Source: a virus. From it: 35,490 bases of DNA. This document shows, piece after piece, positions 1-8,190 of this stretch. Each line of letters starts with the position of its first letter. Positions within the stretch are counted from its first letter, which is position 1. The stretch covers positions 1 to 35,490 of the IMG/VR virus record IMGVR_UViG_3300021963_006352, one strand, 5' to 3'. The position numbers were made by a program, and so were the translations under genes. The notes under the pieces are model-generated. The model saw only the letters and a program-made list of their open reading frames with translations. It ran no database searches and had not been told where the DNA came from.

Positions 1-1037
1 CTATGTATGGTGTTCTTGGTCTTCCTGCCTTTCGGTTTTACGATATTGATAATGCAGAGGCAGTTACGATTACGGGTCAAACTGTTATTAAGAAAACGGC
101 AGAGATGGCAAACATCAAATATTGGAAAGAACTCGGAACAAAAGAAGATTACAATGTCTACATAGATACCGATTCAATCTATATGTTGGCAGAACCTTTG
201 GTAAAACACAGATACCCTGAATATAAAGAATTCGATGAGAAGAGAATGGCAGAAGAGGTTAATACAATTGCCGAAGAAACTCAAACATTCCTAAACAATT
301 TCTATAACTTATTATCAGAAAGATTCTTTTGTATTCCAAAAGATAAACACAGATTTGAAATTAAGAAAGAATACATTTCCAAAGCAGGATTTTGGGTAGC
401 AAAGAAACGATATGCACAATGGATGGTATTAAAAAATGGTATCAAATGTGATAAGTTGGACGTAAAAGGATTGGATGTAGTTCGTTCATCATTCCCCAAA
501 GCATTTCAGAAGTTTATGTCCACAATGTTAAAGGATATTTTAATGGGTAAAGATAATGCTTATATAGATGAAACCCTACTAACATTTAAGAAAAGTTTAC
601 CAACATTACCTGTAAACAACATTGCCAAAGGTGGAGCAATTAAAGAGTTAAGTAAGTATGATAATGGAACTTGGAGAAAGGATAGTGGATTAGCAATTGC
701 TAACTTTGAGAAAGGAACTCCGGCACACGTTAAAGCAGGTATTGCATACAATAGATTATTAAAGTTCTTTGATTGTCCGTTTAAGCATGAACCAATCAGA
801 GATGGTGATAAAGTTAAGTGGGTTTATTTAAGACAAAACCCATTAGGATTAGATACAGTTGCATTCAAAGATTATAATGACCCAAAAGAGATTATGGACT
901 TTGTGGAACAGTATATCGATAGAGATATGATTTTCAAAGCAGAGTTAGAGAACAAATTAGATGACTTCTATAATGCACTTAAATGGCAAAAAGCATCGGC
1001 ATCAGCGCAAACTGCAAAAAAGTTCTTTGATTTCTAA
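1..1037 (+). CDS. DNA polymerase, family B (T4 gp43-like), C-terminal part
   Basis: This is the C-terminal part of the replicative DNA polymerase; the gene begins before the window, so the first Met at base 3 is internal. The fragment opens with YGVLGLPAFRFYD, the end of polymerase motif B. It contains the catalytic palm motif YIDTDS (residues 53-58 counted from base 3), followed by the thumb-side AKKRYA and GLDVVRSSFPK blocks seen in T4/RB69 gp43. The exonuclease domain lies upstream and is not visible. The protein ends in AKKFFDF, which resembles the clamp-binding tail at the C-terminus of RB69 gp43. Clamp-loader genes follow downstream, consistent with a phage replisome cluster. Family assignment is firm; the clamp-binding tail is inference from similarity. 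Confidence 0.95.
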   Translation, partial: MYGVLGLPAFRFYDIDNAEAVTITGQTVIKKTAEMANIKYWKELGTKEDYNVYIDTDSIYMLAEPLVKHRYPEYKEFDEKRMAEEVNTIAEETQTFLNNFYNLLSERFFCIPKDKHRFEIKKEYISKAGFWVAKKRYAQWMVLKNGIKCDKLDVKGLDVVRSSFPKAFQKFMSTMLKDILMGKDNAYIDETLLTFKKSLPTLPVNNIAKGGAIKELSKYDNGTWRKDSGLAIANFEKGTPAHVKAGIAYNRLLKFFDCPFKHEPIRDGDKVKWVYLRQNPLGLDTVAFKDYNDPKEIMDFVEQYIDRDMIFKAELENKLDDFYNALKWQKASASAQTAKKFFDF

Positions 1038-1056
1038 AAAATTTTTCGTATATTTG
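1026..1056 (+). promoter_or_regulatory. Bacteroidetes-type promoter, TTTG-N19-TATATTTG
   Basis: TTTG lies at 1026-1029 and TATATTTG at 1049-1056, separated by 19 bases. This matches the Bacteroidetes housekeeping consensus of TTTG near -33 and TAnnTTTG near -7. The leader to the ATG at 1079 is A-rich with no Shine-Dalgarno sequence, as usual in this phylum. It would drive the dUTPase and clamp-loader genes. Confidence 0.75.
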
Positions 1057-1078
1057 TAAACAACTAAATAAAATAAAA

Positions 1079-1354
1079 ATGGCAGAAGAACAAAAAAATG
1101 ATGAGGTGTTAGAATCAACACCAAAAGTAATTGAAGATGTAGAATGGTGTTTTCAATTTTTCAATAACGAACCAGAAGTATTTGCATTCTCTAATGAAGG
1201 AGAACCAGCTGGTAATTTGAGTATTGATTTAAAACCATTTGAAGGAGAAGGTTTATCATTTAACCATAACGGAATGGTATTTAGAATTTTTCCAAGACCA
1301 ATTTCAGAAGAAAGTAAAAAAGTAAGAGCAGAAGAAAATGAAAGTAAAAATTAA
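1079..1354 (+). CDS. Acidic hypothetical protein, 91 aa
   Basis: No family is recognised. The protein is acidic and soluble, with charged, low-complexity ends and a central part containing aromatic and Gly-rich stretches (VEWCFQFFNNEPEVF; GLSFNHNGMVFRIFPRP) that suggest a small beta-rich domain. It is the first gene after a Bacteroidetes-type promoter and its 3' end overlaps the dUTPase gene by 17 bases, so the two are probably cotranscribed and coupled. Position between polymerase and dUTPase suggests a role in replication or nucleotide metabolism, but nothing in the sequence shows this directly. Confidence 0.75.
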   Translation: MAEEQKNDEVLESTPKVIEDVEWCFQFFNNEPEVFAFSNEGEPAGNLSIDLKPFEGEGLSFNHNGMVFRIFPRPISEESKKVRAEENESKN

Positions 1355-1763
1355 ATTACTACATGAAAATGCAGTTAAACCAAAGTATGCAAAAGAGAGT
1401 GATGCTGGTTTAGATTTGGTGGCAACATCAATTTTAAGTCAAACTCCAACTCAAATTACTTATGGTTTGGGTATTGCAATGGAAATACCAGAAGGTATGG
1501 TGGGATTGGTATTCCCACGTTCATCTATTCGTAATTATGATTTATCACTAACTAACGCAGTTGGTGTAATCGATGCAGGTTATAGAGGAGAGTTGCAGGC
1601 AACATTTTATAAACTAAATGGTATAGCATCAAAAGTTTATGAAGTAGGGGATAGAGTAGTTCAGATTGTTATAATCCCCCATCCAGTAGTTCAATTGAAT
1701 GTGGTAGATGAATTGAGTGATAGTGCAAGAGGTGAAGGTGGATTTGGTTCAACAGGTAAATAA
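1338..1763 (+). CDS. dut: dUTP diphosphatase (dUTPase)
   Basis: Hydrolyses dUTP to dUMP and pyrophosphate, keeping uracil out of phage DNA and supplying dTMP precursor. The 141-residue length is normal for the trimeric family. All five motifs are in order: SDAGLDL (21-27), PRSS (60-63), GVIDAGYRGEL with the catalytic Asp (76-86), GDRVVQI (104-110), and the C-terminal RGEGGFGSTG lid (131-140). It overlaps the preceding small gene and lies 6 bases before the clamp-loader gene. It appears intact and active. Confidence 0.97.
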   Translation: MKVKIKLLHENAVKPKYAKESDAGLDLVATSILSQTPTQITYGLGIAMEIPEGMVGLVFPRSSIRNYDLSLTNAVGVIDAGYRGELQATFYKLNGIASKVYEVGDRVVQIVIIPHPVVQLNVVDELSDSARGEGGFGSTGK

Positions 1764-1769
1764 AAAAAT

Positions 1770-2717
1770 ATGAGTTTTTTTCAAAACGAAAATAGTAAAA
1801 GAGAACATAGTTTATGGGTGGAGAAATACCGCCCACAAACACTTTCCGAATATGTAGGAAATGAAACCGTAAAGGAAACTATTCAACAGTATTTGGATAA
1901 TAATGATATTCCACATTTGTTATTACATGGTAAAGCAGGTACTGGTAAAACCACACTTGCAAAACTAATTGTAAATACTATTAAATGTGATAGTATGATT
2001 ATCAACGCATCGGATGAGAACAATGTGGATACTGTCAGAACAAAGGTTAAAAACTTTGCTTCTTCTATGGGGTTTGCGGGATTCAAAGTTATTATATTAG
2101 ATGAGTTTGATTATATGACTCCAAACGCACAAGCAATCTTGCGTAACTTAATGGAGACATTCTCCAAACATTGTAGATTTATCCTAACGTGTAATTATCA
2201 CGAAAAGATTATTGACCCAATCAAAAGTAGATGTCAAACATTTGCAATCACCCCTCCTACAAAGAAAGATGTTGCAATTCAGGTTACTAGGATTTTAGAT
2301 GCTGAAAAGATTAAATACGATGTGAAAAATGTTGCTGATATTATCAGTTCATATTACCCAGATATTCGTAGAATCTTAAATACTTGTCAATTACAATCTG
2401 CAAAAGGAGAGTTGAAAGTAGACCATCAAATTATGGTGGAATCGGATTTCAAAACAAAGTTGGTAGATTTGTTAAAAGCAAATGATGACAAAAGAAATAT
2501 GTTTATGAATATCAGACAAGCAGTTGCTGATAATAAACTAAACGATTACTCCGAAATGTATTCTATGTTATATGATAAGGTAGAGGTATATGCAGCAGGT
2601 AATACGGCAAATGTAATTCTAACAATAGCAGAAGGTTTATCAAAAGATGCATTGGTAGTAGATAAAGAGATTGTTTTTATGAGTACAATTATTCAAATAT
2701 TAAACATTATAAAGTAA
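1770..2717 (+). CDS. Clamp-loader large (ATPase) subunit, T4 gp44/RFC-like
   Basis: AAA+ ATPase that would load the sliding clamp onto primed DNA, equivalent to T4 gp44. The N-terminus has the RFC box WVEKYRPQTLSEYVG (16-30). Walker A is GKAGTGKTT (54-62), Walker B is VIILDEFD (107-114), sensor 1 is around FILTCNYHEK, and the SRC motif is at 153-155. The C-terminal third is the helical collar. Length of 315 residues fits gp44. The stop overlaps the ATG of the zinc-ribbon gene (TAATG), and a gp62-like subunit follows. Confidence 0.95.
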   Translation: MSFFQNENSKREHSLWVEKYRPQTLSEYVGNETVKETIQQYLDNNDIPHLLLHGKAGTGKTTLAKLIVNTIKCDSMIINASDENNVDTVRTKVKNFASSMGFAGFKVIILDEFDYMTPNAQAILRNLMETFSKHCRFILTCNYHEKIIDPIKSRCQTFAITPPTKKDVAIQVTRILDAEKIKYDVKNVADIISSYYPDIRRILNTCQLQSAKGELKVDHQIMVESDFKTKLVDLLKANDDKRNMFMNIRQAVADNKLNDYSEMYSMLYDKVEVYAAGNTANVILTIAEGLSKDALVVDKEIVFMSTIIQILNIIK

Positions 2718-2956
2718 TGGAACAAGGATTACCATTAGGGATGAACCTAAACGATGCAAGAAATATGGATTGTGAATGTGGCAACAACACATTTATGCCA
2801 GGTTTCAGATTTAAGAAGATGAGTAAGTTGATTACAGGTCAAGCACAAGATGCTATTATTCCAATTGAAGTGTATTTGTGTACACAATGTGGAAAAGCAT
2901 TGCAAGAGTTGTTACCAACAGAGTTAAGAGATAAACCATCAACATTAGTTCAATAA
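2717..2956 (+). CDS. Small zinc-ribbon-like protein, 79 aa
   Basis: Four cysteines in two pairs, C19/C21 (CEC) and C55/C58 (CTQC), suggest a zinc ribbon; the middle is polar with a basic FRFKKMSK segment. It starts on the clamp-loader stop (TAATG) and its own stop overlaps the next ATG, so it is translationally coupled between the gp44-like and gp62-like genes. That placement suggests a replisome accessory or a nucleic-acid or protein contact role. The first pair, CxC, is unusual for a classical ribbon. Function is not known from sequence. Confidence 0.8.
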   Translation: MEQGLPLGMNLNDARNMDCECGNNTFMPGFRFKKMSKLITGQAQDAIIPIEVYLCTQCGKALQELLPTELRDKPSTLVQ

Positions 2957-3405
2957 TGGCAAAGAAACTATTTGACCACATCAACGCAATTACATCGGAA
3001 CAAGACCCGAAGTATTTTGACAAACTCACAGAAGAAGACATTAAGACATGGAGTAACTTTATGATTAATCGTTTTCTTTCTATGAAACCTGAATGGGTTG
3101 AATTGATTGCAACCATATTACCTTTAACACAGACTCTACAACCAAAGGAAATGTATAATCTTTATATCAATATTATACCCAAAGGTAAGTATTATCTTAA
3201 ATACATCAAAGGAAAAGGAGAAGAAAAATATGAATCCTTTTTAGTTGATTTGATTAAGAAAGAATACGATTGTTCTGAAAGACAAGCAATGGATTATATT
3301 GAAGTTTTATACGGAACTCGTGAGGGTAGAGAGAACATCAAATTCATTTGTGAAAAGTATGCAATTGATAAAAAGTTGATAACAAAACTTAAATTAAAAA
3401 TCTAA
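2956..3405 (+). CDS. Clamp-loader small subunit, T4 gp62-like
   Basis: Probably the non-ATPase subunit that completes the clamp loader with the gp44-like protein. The central segment, an aliphatic helix followed by YNLYINIIPKGKYYLKYIK and then LVDLIKKEYDCSERQAMDYIEVL, follows the same pattern as T4 gp62 (NYLMAAVPRGKRYGKW, then IKLLAKRYQVNTNDAINY). At 149 residues it is somewhat shorter than T4 gp62. Gene order, after gp44, matches T4. The assignment is from remembered motif similarity plus synteny; a profile search would settle it. Confidence 0.75.
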   Translation: MAKKLFDHINAITSEQDPKYFDKLTEEDIKTWSNFMINRFLSMKPEWVELIATILPLTQTLQPKEMYNLYINIIPKGKYYLKYIKGKGEEKYESFLVDLIKKEYDCSERQAMDYIEVLYGTREGRENIKFICEKYAIDKKLITKLKLKI

Positions 3406-3409
3406 TATA

Positions 3410-3441
3410 TTTGGAAAAACGGAATAATTTTTGTATATTTG
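3410..3441 (+). promoter_or_regulatory. Bacteroidetes-type promoter, TTTG-N20-TATATTTG
   Basis: TTTG at 3410-3413 and TATATTTG at 3434-3441 are separated by 20 bases, a full match to the Bacteroidetes -33/-7 consensus. It lies in the short gap before the nuclease gene at 3459 and gives that gene its own transcription start. Confidence 0.8.
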
Positions 3442-3458
3442 TATATAAATAATACACT

Positions 3459-4322
3459 ATGGCAAGAGTTTCGTTTTCCCAATATAGTATGTGGTCTTCA
3501 TGTCCACAACAATATAAATTGGCTTACATAGATGATTTAAGAGAATCATCATCCAATATACACTCCGTATTTGGTTCAGCAATGCACGAAACTCTACAAG
3601 AGTATTTAAGTAGATGTTTGCGTATTTCAAAATCACAAGCTGATAAAAATATGAATACAAAAGAATTCCTCAAAGAAAAGATGAGAGAGTTCTTTTTAAA
3701 AGAATCAAACGATGGGCAGAATCCAATCTGTTCCAAAGAGGAACTAGTTGAGTTTTTAGAAGATGGATATGCTATATTAGATTATTTCCAAAAATCTAAA
3801 AATTTCAACAACTTCTTTTCCTTAAAAGATGATGAGTTGATTGCTATTGAGCAACCAATCAATACTAAAATTTCAGAGCATGTAAACTTTTTAGGATTCA
3901 TTGACTTCATCGTTAAAAACAAAAAGACAGGTAGGTATCGTATTACTGATTTTAAAACATCTACAAAAGGATGGAGTAAATATCAGAAATCAGACCCTGT
4001 TAAAAACTCACAAATTTTATTGTATAAGAAATTCTACGCAGAACTGTTAGGAATATCACAAGATATAATAGATGTTGAATTCATTATATTAAAACGCAAG
4101 TTGTATGAGAATACAGACTTTGTAGTTCCTCGTATTTCAAAACACGTTCCAGCATCCGGCAAACCATCGGTAAACAAAGCATGGAAAGGGTTTAGTGATT
4201 TCGTTGAATCTGTATTTGATAAAGATGGTAATTACAGAACCGATGTAGATTATCCTAAAAATCCAACAAAGTTATGTGATTGGTGTGAGTTCAAACAAAG
4301 AGGTATTTGTAACGGAAAATAA
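3459..4322 (+). CDS. PD-(D/E)XK nuclease, Cas4/RecB-like, with probable Fe-S cluster
   Basis: Predicted DNA exonuclease of the RecB/Cas4/AddB superfamily, probably for phage recombination or DNA processing. The N-terminal SFSQYSMWSSCPQQYK resembles the RecB-type nuclease start, H43 lies in SAMHETLQEY, and the catalytic core is GFIDF (D149) followed by ITDFKTS (D164, K166). C15 with C273, C276 and C284 near the C-terminus form the one-plus-three cysteine pattern that holds a 4Fe-4S cluster in Cas4 and AddB. Length of 287 residues is normal for the stand-alone phage form. No cas1, cas2 or CRISPR repeats are present, so a CRISPR role is not supported. Confidence 0.85.
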   Translation: MARVSFSQYSMWSSCPQQYKLAYIDDLRESSSNIHSVFGSAMHETLQEYLSRCLRISKSQADKNMNTKEFLKEKMREFFLKESNDGQNPICSKEELVEFLEDGYAILDYFQKSKNFNNFFSLKDDELIAIEQPINTKISEHVNFLGFIDFIVKNKKTGRYRITDFKTSTKGWSKYQKSDPVKNSQILLYKKFYAELLGISQDIIDVEFIILKRKLYENTDFVVPRISKHVPASGKPSVNKAWKGFSDFVESVFDKDGNYRTDVDYPKNPTKLCDWCEFKQRGICNGK

Positions 4323-4339
4323 TTTTTCGTATATATATG
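4306..4339 (+). promoter_or_regulatory. Promoter of the RHH/glycosylation operon
   Basis: TTTG at 4306-4309, inside the end of the nuclease gene, is followed 20-22 bases later by a TATATATATG tract at 4330-4339 that matches TAnnTTTG with one mismatch. The upstream AATTTTTCGTATAT is shared with the promoter before 1079. A perfect 14-base palindrome overlaps its downstream edge. Confidence 0.6.
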
Positions 4340-4349
4340 TATATACATA
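4336..4349 (+). promoter_or_regulatory. Candidate operator TATGT-N4-ACATA (perfect palindrome)
   Basis: TATGTATATACATA is a perfect 14-base inverted repeat overlapping the -7 box and the expected start of transcription, 13 bases before the RHH gene. The same TATGT-N4-ACATA half-sites occur at 17566-17579 in the leader of another operon. Position and symmetry fit an RHH dimer operator; binding is inference, and AT-richness makes chance palindromes possible. Confidence 0.5.
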
Positions 4350-4362
4350 AATACGATTAAAT

Positions 4363-4563
4363 ATGGCAAACCTTAAACTCACTACTGTAAAGGTAATCCA
4401 AAAGTTGTATGATGAAGATTTTAAGATAGCTGCTATTAGAGGTGGTATAAACTTTCAAAAACTAGTCAATCGCTCTTTGGACCTTTACACAAAAGATGAA
4501 CAATTTAGAAAACAATTAAACGAATACACTACATCTTTACAAATTAGTGGTTCACAATTTTAA
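4363..4563 (+). CDS. Ribbon-helix-helix (Arc/MetJ-type) DNA-binding protein, 66 aa
   Basis: The pattern is a short beta strand (KLTTVKV), a first helix (IQKLYDEDFKIAAIRGG), a turn, and a second helix (NFQKLVNRSLDLYTKDEQF), which is the ribbon-helix-helix layout of small dimeric repressors. It heads the glycosyltransferase operon directly behind a promoter that carries a 14-base palindrome, so autoregulation is the simplest reading. No toxin gene accompanies it, which argues against a plain antitoxin. The family call is from pattern only; an RHH role in protein-protein contact cannot be excluded. Confidence 0.7.
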   Translation: MANLKLTTVKVIQKLYDEDFKIAAIRGGINFQKLVNRSLDLYTKDEQFRKQLNEYTTSLQISGSQF

Positions 4564-4571
4564 AACAAGTT

Positions 4572-5951
4572 ATGGCAAAAAAGAAAATCCTATTACTCTC
4601 CGATGACCTTCGAATGACAAGTGGTATTGCTAATGTTTCTAAACAATTGGTGTTAGGAACGGTGGATAAATACGATTGGGTTCAGTTAGGAGCAGCAATT
4701 CAACATCCTGATGCAGGTAAAGTATTTGACTTAAATGATAATGTCAGAGAAATAACAAAAGTAGCAGATGCTTCTGTTAAAATATACCCATCGGATGGAT
4801 ATGGTAATGCTGATATTATCCGTCAGTTGTTGATGATTGAAAAACCTGATGCAATCTTACACTTTACAGACCCGAGATACTGGATTTGGTTATATGAGAT
4901 TGAGCATGAAATTCGTCAATCAGTTCCTTTATTCTTTTATCACATTTGGGATGATTTGCCAGACCCAAAATACAATAGAGATTACTACGAAAGTTGTGAT
5001 TGGATTGGAACTATTTCAAAACAAACCTACGGTATTACTAAAAGAGTTTGGGGTTGGGATAAGGAGAAGCATTGGACTAAACCGGAAGATTGGCAAGTAA
5101 GTTATGTACCACATGGTATCAATTCTGAATTGTATAAACCGGTAGATGTTCCGGCAGACTTTAAAAAATCTGTATTAGGAGATAAAGAATACGATTTCAT
5201 TTTATATTGGAATAACAGAAACATTCGTAGAAAACAACCTATGGATGCGATGTTAGCATTTGAAGAGTTCCGTAAAGCACTTGCACCAGAACATCAGGAT
5301 AAAGTTTGTATGATATTACACACCGAACCAGTTATGGAGCATGGTACAGATTTACCCACATTTGCAGAACATTGTATGCCAGATGCGGATGTTATTTTTT
5401 TACCTAACAAATATACGGAAGACCAATTAAACTATCTTTACAATTTGGCAGATGTAACAATCAATGTGGCATCAAACGAAGGATTTGGATTAGCAACTGC
5501 TGAATCTGTAATGGCAGGAACTCCAATTATCGTAAATGTAACAGGTGGATTACAAGACCAATGTGGATTTAGAGAAAGAGGAACGGGTAAATTACTAACC
5601 GCAGAAGATTATGTGGAGATTGGTTCATTACACGATAGACATAGAAAAGCAGGTGTAGTTTGGGGAGATTGGGTTAAACCTATTTGGCCAGTTCGTTCAA
5701 CAACAGGTTCAGTTCCAACACCATACATTTTTGATGATAGAGTTGATTTCCAAGATATTGCACCTTTAATTATGGACTTTTACAAAATGGGAAGAGAAGA
5801 AAGAAAAGCAGTAGGATTGAAAGGTAGAAACCACTTTTTAGGAGAAGGTAAATTAAGTTTAGAAGCAATGTGTAACTCATTATCAGATGGTATGGAAGGA
5901 GCATTTGCAAATTGGAAACCAAAAGAAAAATTTAAAGTTATAGAATTATAA
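4572..5951 (+). CDS. GT-B glycosyltransferase, GT4-like
   Basis: Predicted retaining glycosyltransferase that moves a sugar from a nucleotide-sugar donor. The N-terminal Rossmann half starts KKKILLLSDDLRMTSGIANVS, with the glycine-rich acceptor loop typical of the fold. The C-terminal half has VPHGIN and then EGFGLATAE, the E-x7-E donor motif (E303, E311), followed by MAGTPIIVNVTGG. At 459 residues it is a complete two-domain enzyme. It follows the RHH gene by 8 bases and is followed by a second GT-B gene one base away, so both belong to one operon. Donor and acceptor cannot be read from sequence. Confidence 0.9.
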   Translation: MAKKKILLLSDDLRMTSGIANVSKQLVLGTVDKYDWVQLGAAIQHPDAGKVFDLNDNVREITKVADASVKIYPSDGYGNADIIRQLLMIEKPDAILHFTDPRYWIWLYEIEHEIRQSVPLFFYHIWDDLPDPKYNRDYYESCDWIGTISKQTYGITKRVWGWDKEKHWTKPEDWQVSYVPHGINSELYKPVDVPADFKKSVLGDKEYDFILYWNNRNIRRKQPMDAMLAFEEFRKALAPEHQDKVCMILHTEPVMEHGTDLPTFAEHCMPDADVIFLPNKYTEDQLNYLYNLADVTINVASNEGFGLATAESVMAGTPIIVNVTGGLQDQCGFRERGTGKLLTAEDYVEIGSLHDRHRKAGVVWGDWVKPIWPVRSTTGSVPTPYIFDDRVDFQDIAPLIMDFYKMGREERKAVGLKGRNHFLGEGKLSLEAMCNSLSDGMEGAFANWKPKEKFKVIEL

Positions 5952-5952
5952 T

Positions 5953-7218
5953 ATGAAACCAACATTAGTATTTCAAGGTCCAGTAGCAACACGTTCGGGT
6001 TATGGAGACCATGCGAGAGATTTATTACATTCTCTATATAAATTAGATAAGTTTGATATTAAAATTGTTAGTCTTCGTTGGGGTCAAACCCCAATGGATG
6101 CTCTCAATTATGATAATGAATTTCATAAATGGATAATTGAAAACATCATTCCATCCGTTCAACAAAAACCTGATATTTTTATTCAAGTAACAGTTCCCAA
6201 CGAATTCCAACCAGTAGGATTCTACAACATTGGTATTACTGCGGCAATTGAAACAACACATTCACCTATTGAATGGGTACATGGTTGTAATAGAATGGAC
6301 TTAATTATTGTTCCATCTGAACATTCTAAAAAGAGTTTAGTTGATTCAGTTTATAATGAACAAGATAAAGCAAGTGGTCAATTGATTGCTCAGCACAAAG
6401 TTCAAAAACCAGTTGAAATTTTGTTTGAAGGATTTAATGAAAATTTTGGAACAGAACATATCCAAGAAGTTACTCAATTAGATAAAATTAAAGAAGATTT
6501 TGCATTCTTATTCGTAGGACATTGGTTGAGAGGAGATTTAGGTGAGGATAGAAAAAACATTGGAATGATGATTAAAACATTCGCAATGGCATTCAAAAAC
6601 GAAAAGGTTAAACCTGCATTGATTTTAAAAACATCATCAGCTGGATTTAGTGTATTGGATAGAGAAAATACTATTAAGAAAATCAAACAGGCATTGGGTA
6701 AAGATTACGGTTCAGTTCCTGTATATTTGATTCACGGAGATTTAACCGAAGCGGAAATGAATGGATTGTACGAACATCCAAAAGTAAAAGCAATGTTAAA
6801 CTTTACAAAAGGTGAAGGATTTGGTAGACCATTATTAGAATTCAGTTTAGCAGGTAAACCAATTTTAGTTTCTAATTGGAGTGGACATTTGGATTTCTTA
6901 AAAGAAGGTGCAGTTTTATTAGATGGAGAGTTAAAAAATGTACATCCATCGGCAGCAGACCAATTCTTATTAAAAGAAGCAAAATGGTTTAGTGTAAACA
7001 TATCAGAAGCATTGACTAAAATGAAAGATGTTTATAAGAATTATAGTAAGTATTTACCTGGTTCAACTAAATTGGCAAAAAATAACAGACAGAATTTCAG
7101 TTTACAAAAAATGACCGAAGGATTTGATGGTATTTTAAATCAATATGGTATTTATAATAAAGTACAACCAAAGTTTCAAACTTTACAATTACCTAAATTA
7201 AAATCATTAAATAAATAA
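5953..7218 (+). CDS. GT-B glycosyltransferase, GT4-like (second)
   Basis: A second full-length GT-B enzyme of 421 residues. The start FQGPVATRSGYGDHARDLL has the acceptor-side glycine loop, and EGFGRPLLE carries the E-x7-E motif (E288, E296), followed by AGKPILVSNWSGHLDFL. It differs from its upstream neighbour enough that the pair is unlikely to be a recent duplication. ATG begins one base after the upstream stop. Specificity is unknown; two GT4-type enzymes side by side suggest sequential sugar additions. Confidence 0.9.
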   Translation: MKPTLVFQGPVATRSGYGDHARDLLHSLYKLDKFDIKIVSLRWGQTPMDALNYDNEFHKWIIENIIPSVQQKPDIFIQVTVPNEFQPVGFYNIGITAAIETTHSPIEWVHGCNRMDLIIVPSEHSKKSLVDSVYNEQDKASGQLIAQHKVQKPVEILFEGFNENFGTEHIQEVTQLDKIKEDFAFLFVGHWLRGDLGEDRKNIGMMIKTFAMAFKNEKVKPALILKTSSAGFSVLDRENTIKKIKQALGKDYGSVPVYLIHGDLTEAEMNGLYEHPKVKAMLNFTKGEGFGRPLLEFSLAGKPILVSNWSGHLDFLKEGAVLLDGELKNVHPSAADQFLLKEAKWFSVNISEALTKMKDVYKNYSKYLPGSTKLAKNNRQNFSLQKMTEGFDGILNQYGIYNKVQPKFQTLQLPKLKSLNK

Positions 7219-7222
7219 TCAT

Positions 7223-7702
7223 ATGGCAGTTAGGAACTTTAATACGGCGTATCTAAATGAAGTTATGGATTCCCATAGAGTTCCTGCTGTCACTATGGTA
7301 AAAGGTAAATTTTATTCTTTACTAAATTATGTAACGGTTGGTGGTAATAAGCAAGTTACTTCTAAATCGGATTCTGCTTTAATATTTACATTATTTGTAT
7401 CTAAATCAAAAGATATAGTTCATTGTATAAAAGTATCAAATGTTAGTCCATCTATAATAAAAAGATTTTTTAAAAGATTAGTAAATTTAGATACGAGAGA
7501 AATTGAATTATCAGGAACTGCAAGAAGAACATATCAAACAGTAGTATCTAAATTTCCAGGTATTCAGGATGGAGCATATAGAACTTATAGATTAAGTAAT
7601 ATAAAAAATGTTCACGAATTGGATATGAATGTTAAATTTATAACATCTTCAAGAGATAAGGTAATTCGTATTAATCCTAGATTCCAAACACAAAATAAAT
7701 AA
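7223..7702 (+). CDS. Hypothetical phage protein, 159 aa
   Basis: No family is recognised with confidence. The protein is basic, has no signal or membrane segment, and looks mixed alpha/beta: a GKFYSLLNYVTVGG hairpin, an aliphatic strand, a helix IIKRFFKRLVNL, and a C-terminal DGAYRTYRLSNI segment. The layout recalls short T4-like phage proteins with a YRTYR-type segment, but I cannot name the function. It lies in the glycosylation operon, 4 bases after the second GT. Confidence 0.75.
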   Translation: MAVRNFNTAYLNEVMDSHRVPAVTMVKGKFYSLLNYVTVGGNKQVTSKSDSALIFTLFVSKSKDIVHCIKVSNVSPSIIKRFFKRLVNLDTREIELSGTARRTYQTVVSKFPGIQDGAYRTYRLSNIKNVHELDMNVKFITSSRDKVIRINPRFQTQNK

Positions 7703-7704
7703 TT

Positions 7705-8187
7705 ATGACATCAAAAGAATTTATCCTTTGGTTAAAAGGATTTTCAGAAGGAGTACATGAATATAATATTACTCCAAAACAATGGGATATTGTAAAAGAT
7801 AAATTAGCAGAGGTTAAAGATGAACCAACTGAATCTTTTCCGATATATCCAAAACAACCTAATACTGTACCAATACAAACATTACCATTTATACAACCAT
7901 ACGACCCATATAACCCATATAAGATAACTTGTGAAACAAATGGTACAACTGGTACAACATTGACGGTTGCAACTGGTAGTAGTGGAACTATTGTATATAA
8001 TCCATCAACATCAACCACATATGGTTATCCGAGTGGTTCTGCGTGGAATTACACAAACAATACATATGTACCATCAGCAGATATGTGGTCAGAACATCAA
8101 TCAAGAATGGCACACTATAAACCATATAATCCACCATATACAACAGGTGGAGAAGATGAAATTGTAAAACATCACAATGAAGACTAA
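7705..8187 (+). CDS. Hypothetical protein with phage-type N-terminal helix domain and Tyr/Pro/Thr-rich tail
   Basis: The first 40 residues, with FILWLKGFSEG and ITPKQWDIVKDKLAEV, form a helical motif I recall from many small tailed-phage proteins. The remaining 120 residues are low-complexity, rich in Pro, Tyr, Thr, Gly and Asn, and probably disordered. Such a tail is a plausible glycan acceptor or a virion-binding segment, given the surrounding glycosyltransferases, but that is inference. It starts 2 bases after the preceding stop and ends 3 bases before the next gene. Confidence 0.75.
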   Translation: MTSKEFILWLKGFSEGVHEYNITPKQWDIVKDKLAEVKDEPTESFPIYPKQPNTVPIQTLPFIQPYDPYNPYKITCETNGTTGTTLTVATGSSGTIVYNPSTSTTYGYPSGSAWNYTNNTYVPSADMWSEHQSRMAHYKPYNPPYTTGGEDEIVKHHNED

Positions 8188-8190
8188 AAA

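Noticed and set aside
3459-4322. Cas4-like nuclease as part of a CRISPR-Cas system
   Set aside because: No repeat array, cas1 or cas2 is visible; the fold is shared with many stand-alone phage exonucleases.
4363-4563. RHH protein as the antitoxin of a toxin-antitoxin pair
   Set aside because: The adjacent gene is a full-length glycosyltransferase, and no small toxin-like gene is next to it.
4837-5100. 87-codon + strand frame inside the first GT-B gene
   Set aside because: It is an out-of-frame shadow of a well-supported glycosyltransferase.
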